Program-made: the position numbers and the translations under genes | NCBI RefSeq assembly: GCF_016612535.1 | Contig: NZ_JAENXS010000001.1 | Coordinates: forward strand, 2,257,501-2,321,500 | DNA: 64,000 nucleotides | Direction: 5' to 3' | Source: Bradyrhizobium diazoefficiens | GTDB lineage: Bacteria; Pseudomonadota; Alphaproteobacteria; Rhizobiales; Xanthobacteraceae | Shown: positions 9,836-18,440 of the stretch, piece by piece | Numbering within the stretch: position 1 is the stretch's first letter | Layout: each line of letters starts with the position of its first letter | Notes under the pieces: generated by a model | Told to the model about the DNA's origin: nothing | The model's input: only the letters and a program-made list of their open reading frames with translations | The model's database searches: none

Positions 9836-10008
9836 GGATTGAACTTTCTTGGGTTGAACTTTCCTGCCGTCGTCTCGGGCCTCGCTCCCGCGAGGCGCCC
9901 TGGAATGACACATAGTAGTTCTTGGGGGCGCTTTGCCCTTGTTTCACCGCACTGTTTCGCCCACCTCAAGTCTGCTAGCAAGACCAAGAGTTAGACGGGA
10001 ATTTTGGT

Positions 10009-11229
10009 ATGTCTGTACAGGGTGGCATTGTCATTGGTGGCGGCGCATTCGCTGGCCTGGCGCTGGCGCTGGCGCTGCGCCAGGGGCTCGGGCCTGAGAT
10101 TCCCGTCATCGTCGCCGATCCCGCCCTCGCGACACGGCCGAGCCACGATCCCCGCGCAACCGCGATCGTCGCGGCCTGCCGCCGGTTGTTCGAGGCGCTC
10201 GGTGCCTGGGACGACGTCAAGGCCGAGGCCCAGCCGATTCTCGACATGGTCGTCACCGATTCCAAGCTGGAGGACGCCACCCGTCCGGCGTTCCTGAACT
10301 TCGCCGGCGATGTCGCGCCGGGCGAGCCTTTTGCGCATATGGTCGAGAACCGCCATCTGATCGATGCGCTCGTTGTCCGCGCCGAAGCAGCGGGGGTCGA
10401 GCTCCGCGCCACCATCGTTGCCTCTTACGACGCAAGCGCCGATGGCGTTGACGTGACCCTCGGCGATGGTAGCAAGATCGCCGCGAGCCTTTTGATCGCA
10501 GCTGACGGTGCGAAGTCGAAACTGCGCGAGCGCGCCGGCATCGCCACTCATGGCTGGGAGTACGATCAATCCGGCATCGTCGTCACCGTCGGCCACGAGC
10601 GCGATCACGAAGGCCGCGCCGAAGAACACTTTTTGCCCGCGGGTCCATTCGCGATCCTGCCTCTCACCGGCAAGCGGTCGTCGCTGGTGTGGACCGAGCG
10701 CCGCAGCGAGGCTGCGCGCATCGTTGCTCTGAGCGAAGAAGAATTTCACAGCGAGCTCGAGCAGCGCTTCGGGCTGCATCTCGGCGAGGTGAAGGCGCTC
10801 GACAAGCCGCGCGCGTTCCCGCTGTCCTATTTCGTGGCGCGCTCCTTCATCGCCGAGCGCCTGGCGCTGGTCGGCGATTCCGCCCATGTCATTCATCCCA
10901 TCGCCGGACAGGGCCTCAACATGGGCCTGAAGGACGTCGCTGCACTGGCCGAGGTCGTGGTCGATGCCGCGCGGCTCGGCATGGATCTCGGCGGCGCCGA
11001 TGTGCTCGAGCGCTACCAGCGCTGGCGCCGCTTCGACACCATGGCGATGGGCGTTGCCACCAACTCGCTGAACTTCCTGTTCTCGAACAAATCGTCCTTG
11101 CTGCGCACCATGCGCGACATCGGCCTCGGCATCGTCGACCGCACCCCGCCGCTGAAGAATTTGTTTATCCGCCAGGCGGCTGGACTGACCGGTGAGATAC
11201 CGAAATTGCTGAAGGGCGAGGCGCTGTAG
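10009..11229 (+). CDS. UbiH/UbiF/Coq6 family FAD-dependent hydroxylase
   Basis: A 406-residue class A flavoprotein monooxygenase. It has the N-terminal FAD motif GGIVIGGGAFAGLALAL, the middle motif AADGAKSKLRERAGI, and the family signature GDSAHVIHPIAGQGLNMGLKD near residue 290. These enzymes hydroxylate the ubiquinone ring using FAD, O2 and NADPH. Which ring position this one uses (UbiH, UbiF or UbiL type) cannot be read from sequence alone. Start ATG at 10009; the Shine-Dalgarno is weak. It stands alone, convergent with the Trm112-like gene. Confidence 0.9.
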   Translation: MSVQGGIVIGGGAFAGLALALALRQGLGPEIPVIVADPALATRPSHDPRATAIVAACRRLFEALGAWDDVKAEAQPILDMVVTDSKLEDATRPAFLNFAGDVAPGEPFAHMVENRHLIDALVVRAEAAGVELRATIVASYDASADGVDVTLGDGSKIAASLLIAADGAKSKLRERAGIATHGWEYDQSGIVVTVGHERDHEGRAEEHFLPAGPFAILPLTGKRSSLVWTERRSEAARIVALSEEEFHSELEQRFGLHLGEVKALDKPRAFPLSYFVARSFIAERLALVGDSAHVIHPIAGQGLNMGLKDVAALAEVVVDAARLGMDLGGADVLERYQRWRRFDTMAMGVATNSLNFLFSNKSSLLRTMRDIGLGIVDRTPPLKNLFIRQAAGLTGEIPKLLKGEAL

Positions 11230-11265
11230 GGGCATTGTAAGCGTAGTTCGCGCCCCACTCTCTCC

Positions 11266-11410
11266 TCGTCGTCCCGGACAAGCGCGCCCCAAGCGCGCGC
11301 CGATCCGGGACCCATACGCCGCAGCAATAGTTTTGCGAAGATTCGGAGTTACCAGCTTCGCATCACACCACACCCTGTGGTTATGGGTCCTGGCCTTCGC
11401 CAGGACGACA
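11266..11410. repeat. Palindromic intergenic repeat, family C (copy 1)
   Basis: A composite element of two inverted hairpin units (outer CGTCGTCCCGG, inner GATCCGGGACCCATA, and GGTTATGGGTCCTGGCC ending CCAGGACGACAC). The same arrangement recurs at 50339-50483, where the right end reads GGCTATGGGTCCCGGCC and GGGACGACACCGA. It lies between two converging genes, the usual place for REP/BIME-like repeats. Confidence 0.75.
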
Positions 11411-11442
11411 CCGAGAGCGTTGCGCGGCCATCGCGCCAAACC

Positions 11443-11640
11443 TCAATCGATCTTCCGCGCCTCTTCCGGCAGCATGATCGGGATGCCGTCGCGGATCGGA
11501 TAAGCGAGCCTGGCGCTGCGCGAGATCAGCTCCTGCTTGGCCGAGTCGAATTCCAGCGGGCCCTTGGTCAGCGGGCAGACCAGGATCTCCAGCAGTTTTG
11601 GATCGACGCTGTTTTCGGGGCGTTCGGTCGGCGCGTTCAT
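11443..11640 (-). CDS. Trm112-like small protein
   Basis: A 65-residue protein of the Trm112/UPF0434 (YcaR) family. It contains [16 protein letters not shown] and [16 protein letters not shown], the conserved beginning and end of the family. The usual CPxC zinc knuckle is reduced to a single Cys (CPLT), as in many alphaproteobacterial members. Eukaryotic Trm112 activates methyltransferases; the bacterial role is unproven. GGAG precedes the ATG at 11640. Confidence 0.88.
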   Translation of the reverse strand: MNAPTERPENSVDPKLLEILVCPLTKGPLEFDSAKQELISRSARLAYPIRDGIPIMLPEEARKID

Positions 11641-11707
11641 CGTGGTCTCCGGCGATGGCTGCCTGTAGCATAGAAAATCGCTCCCGCCCATTACGGCAGC
11701 CAGGGGT

Positions 11708-12238
11708 TTAGGCGGAAATCATCTTCTGGATTTCGTCGAGCAGGCCCTGGAGCCGCGCGGCCGGTACTGGCGCAGCCGAAAGCGCGAAGCCGAGAAACGT
11801 CCAGTACAGGATTTGCGCACGCGCCTGCGCGGTTGTCCCGGAGAACCCGCGTCGTTGCAGCAGCGCCTCGATATAGTCGAGCCTGCGGCGGTCGATCGCG
11901 CGGACCGCGCCCTGCGCCGCCGGATCGAACGCCGCCCAGTTCCGCACCGCGCGCTCCAGATCGAGCCGGGCGCCGAAGGTCCTGCGCAGCAGCGCCTTCA
12001 GCGGCTCGTCGCTGTCGGCCTCGATGCCGGCAATGATCTCTTCGGCCGCAATCTCGCGCCAGCGCTTCAGTACGGCGGCGTGGAACGCGCCGAGATCGGA
12101 AAAATGCCAGTAGAAGCTGCCGCGCGAAACGCCCATGGTCTTTGCCAATGGATCGGCCTTCAGCGCGGTAAAGCCGCTTTTGGTGAGCGCCTTGATGCCC
12201 TGGCAGATCCAGTCATCGGCGGAGAGCTGTTCGGACAT
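11708..12238 (-). CDS. TetR/AcrR family transcriptional repressor
   Basis: A 176-residue TetR-type repressor. The N-terminal helix-turn-helix is at residues about 25-45 ([18 protein letters not shown]); the C-terminal part is the all-helical ligand and dimer domain. The protein starts at 12238 ([14 protein letters not shown]). It is divergent from the membrane protein gene at 12329, and the 90-base region between them contains two similar palindromes flanking a -35/-10 pair, so it most likely represses its neighbour and itself. The inducer is unknown. Confidence 0.92.
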   Translation of the reverse strand: MSEQLSADDWICQGIKALTKSGFTALKADPLAKTMGVSRGSFYWHFSDLGAFHAAVLKRWREIAAEEIIAGIEADSDEPLKALLRRTFGARLDLERAVRNWAAFDPAAQGAVRAIDRRRLDYIEALLQRRGFSGTTAQARAQILYWTFLGFALSAAPVPAARLQGLLDEIQKMISA

Positions 12239-12257
12239 GTCAGGTTCCGGAATCCGG

Positions 12258-12275
12258 CCATACACTAGTGTATTG
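12258..12275. promoter_or_regulatory. TetR operator 1
   Basis: CCATACACTAGTGTATTG, with a perfect central palindrome ATACACTAGTGTAT. It overlaps the -35 hexamer of the rightward promoter and lies 20 bases upstream of the repressor start. Operator 2 has the same half-sites. Confidence 0.8.
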
Positions 12276-12301
12276 ACAGCCGGGAGGCCAGGGTCTATCT
12301 C
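12273..12301 (+). promoter_or_regulatory. Sigma-70 promoter of the TetR-divergent membrane gene
   Basis: TTGACA (12273-12278), a 17-base spacer and TATCTC (12296-12301). It is bracketed by the two TetR-type palindromes, the geometry expected for tight repression. Confidence 0.65.
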
Positions 12302-12302
12302 A

Positions 12303-12320
12303 CCATACACAGATGTATGG
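12303..12320. promoter_or_regulatory. TetR operator 2
   Basis: CCATACACAGATGTATGG, an 18-base palindrome with half-sites CCATACA/TGTATGG identical to those of operator 1. It covers the presumed transcription start and the upstream ATG at 12317, which is why that ATG is not taken as the translation start. Confidence 0.8.
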
Positions 12321-12328
12321 AGGCTTTG

Positions 12329-12679
12329 ATGCGTGATCTCCTGCTCCAGTGCGCCGGCGTCGGGGCCATCGTCGTGGCTCTCATCCATGGCATCCTCGGC
12401 GAGACCAAGGTCTTCGCCCGCGCCCGCATCGAGCCGGAACGGCTCCGCACCCTGATTCGCCTGGTCTGGCAGGCCTCGACCGTCGCCTGGATCGGCTGCG
12501 GCGTGCTGCTGGTCGCGACGCCCTGGATGGATTCAGCTACGGCGCGCCGCTGGATCGTCATCACGATGGTCTGCGTGTTCGGCTTCTCCGCCTGCGCCAA
12601 CGCATGGGCGACGCGTGGTCGCCACTTCGGCTGGATGGCGCTCAGTGCGGTCGTCGCGATGGCGGTGGCCGGCTACTGA
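12329..12679 (+). CDS. Small inner-membrane protein, probable TetR target
   Basis: A 116-residue protein with about four hydrophobic segments (residues 5-25, 45-65, 75-95, 100-116). No known domain is recognised. The start at 12329 has GGAGG five bases upstream. An in-frame ATG at 12317 lies inside operator 2 and has no ribosome site. Divergent position and shared operators make it the likely target of the neighbouring TetR repressor, perhaps a stress- or compound-responsive membrane protein. Confidence 0.75.
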   Translation: MRDLLLQCAGVGAIVVALIHGILGETKVFARARIEPERLRTLIRLVWQASTVAWIGCGVLLVATPWMDSATARRWIVITMVCVFGFSACANAWATRGRHFGWMALSAVVAMAVAGY

Positions 12680-12858
12680 CATCGTGAGACGTAAGGCCGC
12701 AGCGTCGCTCAAAACGCACGCTGCGTGCGGAGGGCGCTGATCTTTTGGCTCCCGTTAGAATATCTCTAAGACGTCGCGGATCCGAACTGCAATTGACTTC
12801 ACCCATTGCTTTGCTTCCTTCGGGCGCGCTTCGCGCACACGACAGGGAGGAGACATTC

Positions 12859-13137
12859 GTGAGAGTCATTCGTGTTCTTGCCATTGCACTGACGGTCGGC
12901 ATCGGCATGGGGTCGACGGCGATGGCCGATGGTTTCAAGAATTGCACCAAGCTCGACAAGGCATCGTGGAAGCCGGCGAGCGACGCCGAAGCCAAGGCCA
13001 AGACCGCCGGCTACGAGGTGCGCCGCTCCAAAATCGAAGGCTCATGCTATGAGGTCTACGGCGTCAAGGAAGGCAAGCTCTACGAGCTGTTCTACAGCCC
13101 GGAAGATCTCAGCCTGAAGCACACGATTGCCAAGTAA
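12859..13137 (+). CDS. Secreted PepSY-type small protein
   Basis: A 92-residue protein with a signal peptide (VRVIRVLAIALTVGIG to TAMA) and a mature part of about 68 residues with the PepSY pattern: DAEAKAKTAGYEVRRSKIEG, then SCYEVYG, then EGKLYELFYSP. The GTG start at 12859 has GGGAGGAG at good spacing. A cytochrome b561 gene follows 27 bases later. PepSY-type periplasmic proteins are often encoded next to such cytochromes, so a shared role in periplasmic redox chemistry is inferred. Confidence 0.82.
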   Translation: MRVIRVLAIALTVGIGMGSTAMADGFKNCTKLDKASWKPASDAEAKAKTAGYEVRRSKIEGSCYEVYGVKEGKLYELFYSPEDLSLKHTIAK

Positions 13138-13164
13138 GGCTTTGCCTCTGAGGGTGATTTCGGC

Positions 13165-13746
13165 TTGAACGACAAAACGGTGCGAGATGTGCGCGGGGTG
13201 TCCGACCGGACCTCCGCGGGTCGGACGGTCGCCGTCTGGGATCTTCCACTGCGGCTCTGGCATTGGGTCCTCGCGGCCAGCGTTCTGGTCGCGTCGCTCA
13301 CGCCCACAGTCTATGACAGCCTGCATCGCATCGTCGGCTATGGCGTGATCGGGCTATTGGCCTTCCGCCTGGTCTGGGGATTTTGGGGCAGCCGCTATGC
13401 GCGCTTTCGCATGATCGGCGTCCGGCTTCGCGCAGCGCCCGGTTATCTCTGGAATCTGCGTCGCGGCATCACCGGCCGCTATATCGGGCTCAATCCCGCC
13501 GGCACCCTGATGCTGGTGGCGCTGCTGTTGTCGCTCGCCGTCTCGGTGATCACGGGCGCGTTGTCGGTGACCGTCACGTTCTTCGGCATCTGGTGGATCG
13601 AGGATACGCATGCCGTCGCATCGGACGCAGTCATCGTCCTGGTCGTGCTGCATGTCGTGGGCGTGGTGGTGATGGGATTGCTTCAGCGCGAGAACCTGAT
13701 TCGCGCGATGTTCACCGGACGCAAGCGCATCCGTAGTCACTCGTAA
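13165..13746 (+). CDS. Cytochrome b561/HupC-like membrane protein
   Basis: A 193-residue four-helix dihaem cytochrome b. It opens with the typical VWDLPLRLWHWVLAASV (first haem-ligand His), has DSLHRIVGYGVIGLLAFRLVWGFWGSRYARF and a late histidine pair region (DTHAVASD, VVLHVVGVVVMG). It transfers electrons across the inner membrane, probably from quinol to a periplasmic partner. The TTG start at 13165 is supported by GAGGG upstream. It appears to form an operon with the PepSY gene. Confidence 0.85.
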   Translation: MNDKTVRDVRGVSDRTSAGRTVAVWDLPLRLWHWVLAASVLVASLTPTVYDSLHRIVGYGVIGLLAFRLVWGFWGSRYARFRMIGVRLRAAPGYLWNLRRGITGRYIGLNPAGTLMLVALLLSLAVSVITGALSVTVTFFGIWWIEDTHAVASDAVIVLVVLHVVGVVVMGLLQRENLIRAMFTGRKRIRSHS

Positions 13747-13756
13747 AATACGATAC

Positions 13757-13872
13757 TCGTCATGGCCGGGCAGAAGCGCGAAGCGCGTCTTCGCGCTAGA
13801 CGACCCGGCCATCCACGTCTTACCTTCTGCACCAAGAACGTGGATGCCCGGGACAAGCCCGGGCATGATGGC
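13757..13872. repeat. Palindromic intergenic repeat, family D (copy 1)
   Basis: Starts CTCGTCATGGCCGGGC, contains GACCCGGCCATCCACGTCTT, then AACGTGGATGCCCGGG and CCCGGGCATGATGG. A second copy lies at 38231-38324, with the same blocks in a different order. It sits between two converging genes. Confidence 0.75.
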
Positions 13873-13895
13873 GTTTGCGCCGTGAGGACGCGCCC

Positions 13896-14573
13896 TCACT
13901 GCAACGGCGGATCGCCGCTGGTGCGCTTCTTGGCGAGGTCCATCTCGGTGACCGCGATCAGGATTTCGGCGCGGGTCTTCAGGTCGGGCGCTTCCAGCAT
14001 GGCCTGCTTCTCGGCCGGGCCGTAAGGCGACATCATCGCGAGCGCGTTGACGAGCGCCTCGTTGGGCGCGCTCTCGACGCCCTCCCAGTCGACCTTGAGA
14101 TTGTTGGCCTTCAAAAAATCCGCCAGCGCCACCAGCAGCGCCTCGCGATTGACCGCGTCCTCGCCCATGCGTGGGGTGAAGTCGTCGGCGAAGGCGAAGA
14201 AATCCACCTTGCACTGCCGGTAGGCGGTCAGCACCTCCAGCTCCTCGACCACCCGGAAGCGCGCAACGCCGGTGAGCTCGAGGATGTAGCGGCCGTCGCC
14301 GGATTCGGCGAGCTGGGTGATGCGGCCGACGCAGCCGACGCGGAACAGCGCCGGCTTGTCGGAATTCTTCGGCGAATGCGCCGCGTCCGGCTGGATCATG
14401 CCGATCAGGCGATGGCCATCGCGAAAACTGTCGTCGACCATCGCGAGATAGCGCGGCTCGAAGATGTTGAGCGGCATCTGGCCGCGCGGCAACAGCAGTG
14501 CGCCCGGCAGCGGAAACACCGGAACGATCTCCGGAAGGTCGGCGGCCCCGCGATATTCGATGTTGATCGGCAT
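13896..14573 (-). CDS. Lon substrate-binding (LON N-terminal) domain protein
   Basis: A 225-residue protein made of the Lon N-terminal (PUA-like) domain without ATPase or peptidase domains. Characteristic stretches are PVFPLPGALLLPRGQMPLNI and FEPRYLAMVDD. Stand-alone copies are widespread next to the thioredoxin-TPR gene, as here (30 bases downstream of it). It probably takes part in protein quality control, but no activity is established. Confidence 0.9.
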   Translation of the reverse strand: MPINIEYRGAADLPEIVPVFPLPGALLLPRGQMPLNIFEPRYLAMVDDSFRDGHRLIGMIQPDAAHSPKNSDKPALFRVGCVGRITQLAESGDGRYILELTGVARFRVVEELEVLTAYRQCKVDFFAFADDFTPRMGEDAVNREALLVALADFLKANNLKVDWEGVESAPNEALVNALAMMSPYGPAEKQAMLEAPDLKTRAEILIAVTEMDLAKKRTSGDPPLQ

Positions 14574-14603
14574 CTGGTCCCCGCGTGGATTTGCGACCCG
14601 AGC

Positions 14604-15527
14604 TTACGAAAACAGGATGATCGACAAGCGCTTGCGGCCTTCGACGGTGGCTTCGTCCGCGCCGCCCCAGGCCTCGAAGAACTGCACCAGCTGCTTGCGG
14701 GCGCCGTCGTCGTTCCATTTGCGGTCGCGCTTGATGATCGCGAGCAGCTGCTCGGTCGCGGCCGCCCGGTTGCCCTGCGCATTCAGCGCCGTCGCCAGAT
14801 CGAAGCGCGCCTGATGATCGAGCGGGTCTGCGGCGACTTTCTGCTCGAGCTCGGCGACGGGTCCGAGCGCCTCGGCCTGCTCGGCGAGATCGATCGCGGT
14901 CTGCACGGCCTTCACCGCGGGATCGTTGCGCTTGGATTCCGGCACCATGGCCAGCGTCTGCTTGGCCTGCTCCATCGCGCCGGAGGTGGCGTAGCATTTT
15001 GCGAGCCCGGCAAGGGCCGCGATGTTGGTGGCATCGTGCTGCAATACTTCGGCATAGATCTGGGCCGCGGCCGCGGCGTCGCCCTCGGCGAGCACGGCCT
15101 CCGCTTCCTGCAGAATCTCGGCGATGTTCGGCTCGCCCGGCGCAGTGACACCCTTGGTCACCTTTTCGATGAAGGCATTGACCTGGCTTTCCGGCACCGC
15201 GCCCATGAAGCCGTCGGCGGGCTGGCCGTTGACGAAGGCGATCACGGCCGGAATCGACTGGATGCCCATCTGGCCCGGGATCGCCGGATGCTGGTCGATG
15301 TTCATCTTGACCAGCTTGACCTTGCCCTTGGCCGCCCTGACCGCCTTTTCCAGCACGGGGGTGAGCTGCTTGCAGGGGCCGCACCACTCCGCCCAGAAGT
15401 CGATCAGCACCGGCTGGCGCTTCGATTCCTCGATGACATCCTTCACGAAAGTCTGGGTGGTGGTGTCCTTGATCAGATCGGCCGCAGCCGGGACTGCGGC
15501 TCCGTTGCCCTGGTCGATGATCGTCAC
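14604..15527 (-). CDS. Thioredoxin-TPR co-chaperone (CnoX/YbbN type)
   Basis: A 307-residue protein. Residues 20-130 are a thioredoxin fold with a full active site WCGPC (Cys49, Cys52), unlike E. coli YbbN, which lacks the CxxC. The rest is tetratricopeptide-like (AEGDAAAAAQIYAEVLQHD, ALNAQGNRAAATEQLLAII). CnoX proteins hold and reduce oxidised client proteins and pass them to GroEL or DnaK. The start is GTG at 15527 with GAGGGGA upstream. Operon with the LON-domain gene. Confidence 0.92.
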   Translation of the reverse strand: MTIIDQGNGAAVPAAADLIKDTTTQTFVKDVIEESKRQPVLIDFWAEWCGPCKQLTPVLEKAVRAAKGKVKLVKMNIDQHPAIPGQMGIQSIPAVIAFVNGQPADGFMGAVPESQVNAFIEKVTKGVTAPGEPNIAEILQEAEAVLAEGDAAAAAQIYAEVLQHDATNIAALAGLAKCYATSGAMEQAKQTLAMVPESKRNDPAVKAVQTAIDLAEQAEALGPVAELEQKVAADPLDHQARFDLATALNAQGNRAAATEQLLAIIKRDRKWNDDGARKQLVQFFEAWGGADEATVEGRKRLSIILFS

Positions 15528-15803
15528 GGGATCCCCTCGTCTGATGTCTGGAATGGCGGGTCTTTAGCACGTCGCCATCCCATATGCTTCGCTGTCGGCC
15601 CTAAAATTGGGCCGGCCCGGCCGAATTTCAATCCATGGCAGCCGATTCGGCGGTTCCGGGCCATTTTTGGTCGATTCGGCCGGGATCGGGCTCATGTGGG
15701 GGCTCCGAATGCGAATTGATGCCGCCGGTAGCTGTTGCATTCGCCGCCCGCTTTTGGCATACGACAGCCGTTGTCAGTCGCGTTCACGCGGCTGACACAG
15801 GAT

Positions 15804-15878
<75 letters not shown>

Positions 15879-16017
15879 GTTTTTTCCAGAGCATCCAAAT
15901 GAGTTGGCTATCCCGCCCGGGGCCGAGTCGCTGCGCTGATTTTTTGGTGCGGGTCGGATGGGGGCTGCTCGACGTTCCTGGGCTGAAATGGACGTCAACC
16001 CGTAGCTCAGGGTGATT

Positions 16018-16668
16018 TTATACGGCGCGAAGGAGGTCCTTAGTCTTTTCCAGCGCTACGTTCGCGATCAGCCTATATGGATCTTTGATCGAGAGTTGAT
16101 TGATCGCTGTGCTCACAAAGTCAGGCTTTAATCTGTCGATTGCGGCCAGTGCGCTTGCGACGCTGTCGCGATAGCTGCCCAGCTCCTTGATGATAGATTC
16201 CGCGTACTTTTCGCTGCCCGCCGCAATGTCGAATATATCGCGCGGCGCGATGCTGCTGCCCCGGTGAAAGATTTTCTTCGCAATGATTTCCGGGATTGTC
16301 TCCAGGAGGACTATTTCGCCCTCAACTGTCGTTTGCGTCGCCGGAGAGGAAGTGAGTGACGGCGCGACGATAAAATCGATCTCGCCAAATTCAAATCCGA
16401 GCTTCAGGAGCCGTGCGCCATCTCCTTTGTAGTCGGCAGGTCCAGTCTCGAAATTGAAGTCATGCTTCTGTGGATCGAGAAAGTGAAGAACTTGAGGATC
16501 CGGGAGAAAGATATCGACATCGTGGCTTATCCGATGATCGATCTGCAGCATCATCGCTGTGCCGCCGCCGACCGTCCAACAATCAATGATTTTCTGTTCA
16601 GCGTTGACTTGGCGGATCATCGCACAGGCAATGCGAAACAGTTGCGCCCAGTCTGATTGCGCGCTCAC
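16018..16668 (-). CDS. AbiEii-like nucleotidyltransferase (putative toxin)
   Basis: A 216-residue protein of the AbiEii/AbiGii-toxin nucleotidyltransferase type, with the signature VGGGTAMML near residue 34 and the metal-binding SHDVDIFL near residue 49. A later conserved stretch is EIIAKKIFHRGSSIAPRDIFDIA. Such proteins are toxins of type IV toxin-antitoxin or phage-defence modules, transferring nucleotides to tRNA ends. The start is GTG at 16668. The upstream gene ends three bases before it. Base composition is lower in GC than the surroundings and the module follows tRNA-Gly, suggesting transfer. Confidence 0.8.
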   Translation of the reverse strand: MSAQSDWAQLFRIACAMIRQVNAEQKIIDCWTVGGGTAMMLQIDHRISHDVDIFLPDPQVLHFLDPQKHDFNFETGPADYKGDGARLLKLGFEFGEIDFIVAPSLTSSPATQTTVEGEIVLLETIPEIIAKKIFHRGSSIAPRDIFDIAAGSEKYAESIIKELGSYRDSVASALAAIDRLKPDFVSTAINQLSIKDPYRLIANVALEKTKDLLRAV

Positions 16669-16671
16669 CTG

Positions 16672-16932
16672 TTACGCCGCAAGCGGATAGGATTGTCCCG
16701 AAAATTCGGCAAACGTCTTCGCTGCAGCAACCAATTGGTCGTGGCTGATGCCATTCATCTCAGCGAACGCAATTTGCAGTTCGGGCTCAACATCCCCAAA
16801 GAACGACGACATCGGACCGCAGGCCGCCCTCGCCGAAGGGGGGTCCAGCAGGCAATGGACGAGCTCCTGCGCGTCTAGCTTCTCGCTATACGGCGCATTT
16901 ACAGTCGCCAGAACTAGAACAGGGCTTTTCAT
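16672..16932 (-). CDS. Hypothetical 86-residue partner of the AbiEii-like protein
   Basis: An acidic 86-residue protein ending three bases before the AbiEii-like gene. It contains ELVHCLLDPPSARAACGPMS and ELQIAFAEMNGISHDQL. I recognise no domain. It is far too short to be the usual AbiEi antitoxin, which has a winged helix. Location makes it the probable antitoxin or regulator of the pair. Start is ATG at 16932; a GTG three codons upstream (16941) is possible. No clear Shine-Dalgarno. Confidence 0.6.
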   Translation of the reverse strand: MKSPVLVLATVNAPYSEKLDAQELVHCLLDPPSARAACGPMSSFFGDVEPELQIAFAEMNGISHDQLVAAAKTFAEFSGQSYPLAA

Positions 16933-17077
16933 CTGCGTCACTATCGAGATACCCAGTCAATATAGGATTGACATGGGAGTATCCACACCCCCCTCGACAG
17001 GCCTCGCAGCAAACATTACCTAAATACCTCATTCGGTTTGCGGCATTCCGCCCTCGGGCCGGTGCATTTGGTCTCAC

Positions 17078-18061
17078 ATGATTCTGGTCACGGGCAGCGC
17101 TGGCCACCTCGGAGAGGCTATTCTGCGGACGCTTCGGCGAGGCGGATCCCCTGCGCGCGGGATCGATCTGAAGCCATCGCCCTTCACCGATGCCGTGGGC
17201 TCGGTCGTCGATCCCGATTTCGTGCGGCGCCAGATGGATGGCATTACCGCCGTGATCCACACCGCGACGCTGCACAAGCCGCATGTGGCGACCCACGGCA
17301 AGCAGGCCTTTGTCGACACCAACGTCACCGGCACGCTCAATCTGCTCGAGGCAGCTTCGGCTGCCGGCGTGAAGAGTTTTGTCTTCACCAGCACCACCAG
17401 CGCGTTCGGCTCGCAGCTTCGGCCGGAGGCCGGGCAGGCGGCAGTGTGGGTCACCGAGGACCTGCCGGCGATCCCGAAGAATATCTACGGCACCACAAAA
17501 CTGATGGCGGAAAACCTGTGCGAGCTGTTCTTTCGCGAGCAAGGGCTGCCGGTCATCATCCTGCGGACCTCGCGCTTCTTTCCGGAGGACGATGACGATC
17601 CCGCAATGCGATCGGCTTACACGCTGGACAACGCACAGGCCAACGAGCTGCTCTATCGCCGGCTGGACCTCGCGGATGCGGTCAGCGCCCATCTGCTCGC
17701 TGCCGCGCGTGCGCCGGAGCTTGGCTTCGCCCGCTATATCGTTTCGGCTACAACCCCTTTCGAGCCGAAGCATCTCGTGGCGCTGTCGCGCGATGCGGCC
17801 GATGTCGTGTGCGAGCTCTATCCGGATTGCGCGCAGCTCTATCCGGCGCGCGGCTGGCGGCTGTTTCCCGAGATCGACCGTGTCTATGTCAACGACCGCG
17901 CGCGGCGCGAGCTCGGCTGGCAACCGGAATTCGATTTCGCCCATCTGCTGAACAGCCTTCGCGCGGGCCGCGATTTTCGCAGCACCCTGGCGCGCGAGGT
18001 GGGATCAAAAGGCTACCACGACACGCAATTTGACGATGGGCCGTATCCCGTCGCCCAATAG
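17078..18061 (+). CDS. NAD-dependent epimerase/dehydratase family protein
   Basis: A 327-residue extended SDR. The Rossmann motif GSAGHLG is at residues 6-12. The catalytic YxxxK is in NIYGTTKLMAEN (near residue 140), with FTSTTSAFG supplying the Ser/Thr. A long C-terminal region defines substrate specificity. These enzymes epimerise, dehydrate or reduce nucleotide sugars and similar compounds; the substrate is unknown here. It stands alone after the AbiEii module. No strong Shine-Dalgarno at 17078. Confidence 0.88.
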   Translation: MILVTGSAGHLGEAILRTLRRGGSPARGIDLKPSPFTDAVGSVVDPDFVRRQMDGITAVIHTATLHKPHVATHGKQAFVDTNVTGTLNLLEAASAAGVKSFVFTSTTSAFGSQLRPEAGQAAVWVTEDLPAIPKNIYGTTKLMAENLCELFFREQGLPVIILRTSRFFPEDDDDPAMRSAYTLDNAQANELLYRRLDLADAVSAHLLAAARAPELGFARYIVSATTPFEPKHLVALSRDAADVVCELYPDCAQLYPARGWRLFPEIDRVYVNDRARRELGWQPEFDFAHLLNSLRAGRDFRSTLAREVGSKGYHDTQFDDGPYPVAQ

Positions 18062-18440
18062 TCGCCGCTTTTGTCAATTCGCACGATGTTTCAGATGCGT
18101 GGCCGGTGTCACCGCGCACCATCGGGCCTCTGACGTTCTACTGTGCATGGGGTTGTTTTCGCGGTTTTGGATTGGTCGACCATTTGCTGCCTGCAAATGA
18201 GGCGCGCGTCATCGCGATTCCGCGTTGCAGCGAGAGCGTTGCTATCGCCGCGTGCGGTTCGAGAGAAAATCCGTCTCAATTTGATGGAGTGCAACTGCGG
18301 TGCGCGCGACGCGCTTCTCACCGCTCGCAGATGTGCTAACCTTTTCGCGTCTGCCTCTCGACAGACTCCGAACTTCGCCTACTCGAACAGCAAAATAAAA
18401 TAACGTGCAGCCCTGACGGCTGCCTTAGGGGAGTGACGCG
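18062..18440. other. Intergenic region upstream of the PQQ-type dehydrogenase gene
   Basis: 379 bases without a convincing gene. It contains a short hairpin GCAGCCCTGACGGCTGC near 18405-18421, twenty bases before the coding start, which could affect translation of the next gene. The promoter must lie here but no consensus stands out. Confidence 0.5.

Noticed and set aside
15995..16020. A CCCGTAGCTCAGGGTG stretch resembling a tRNA D-arm after tRNA-Gly, as an att site
   Set aside because: Only about nine bases match, and integration sites usually copy the tRNA 3' end, which is not repeated in the window.
18172..18187. A GG-N10-GC sigma-54-like spacing upstream of the PQQ-type dehydrogenase
   Set aside because: It lacks the CAC of the -24 element and lies about 250 bases from the start; likely chance.
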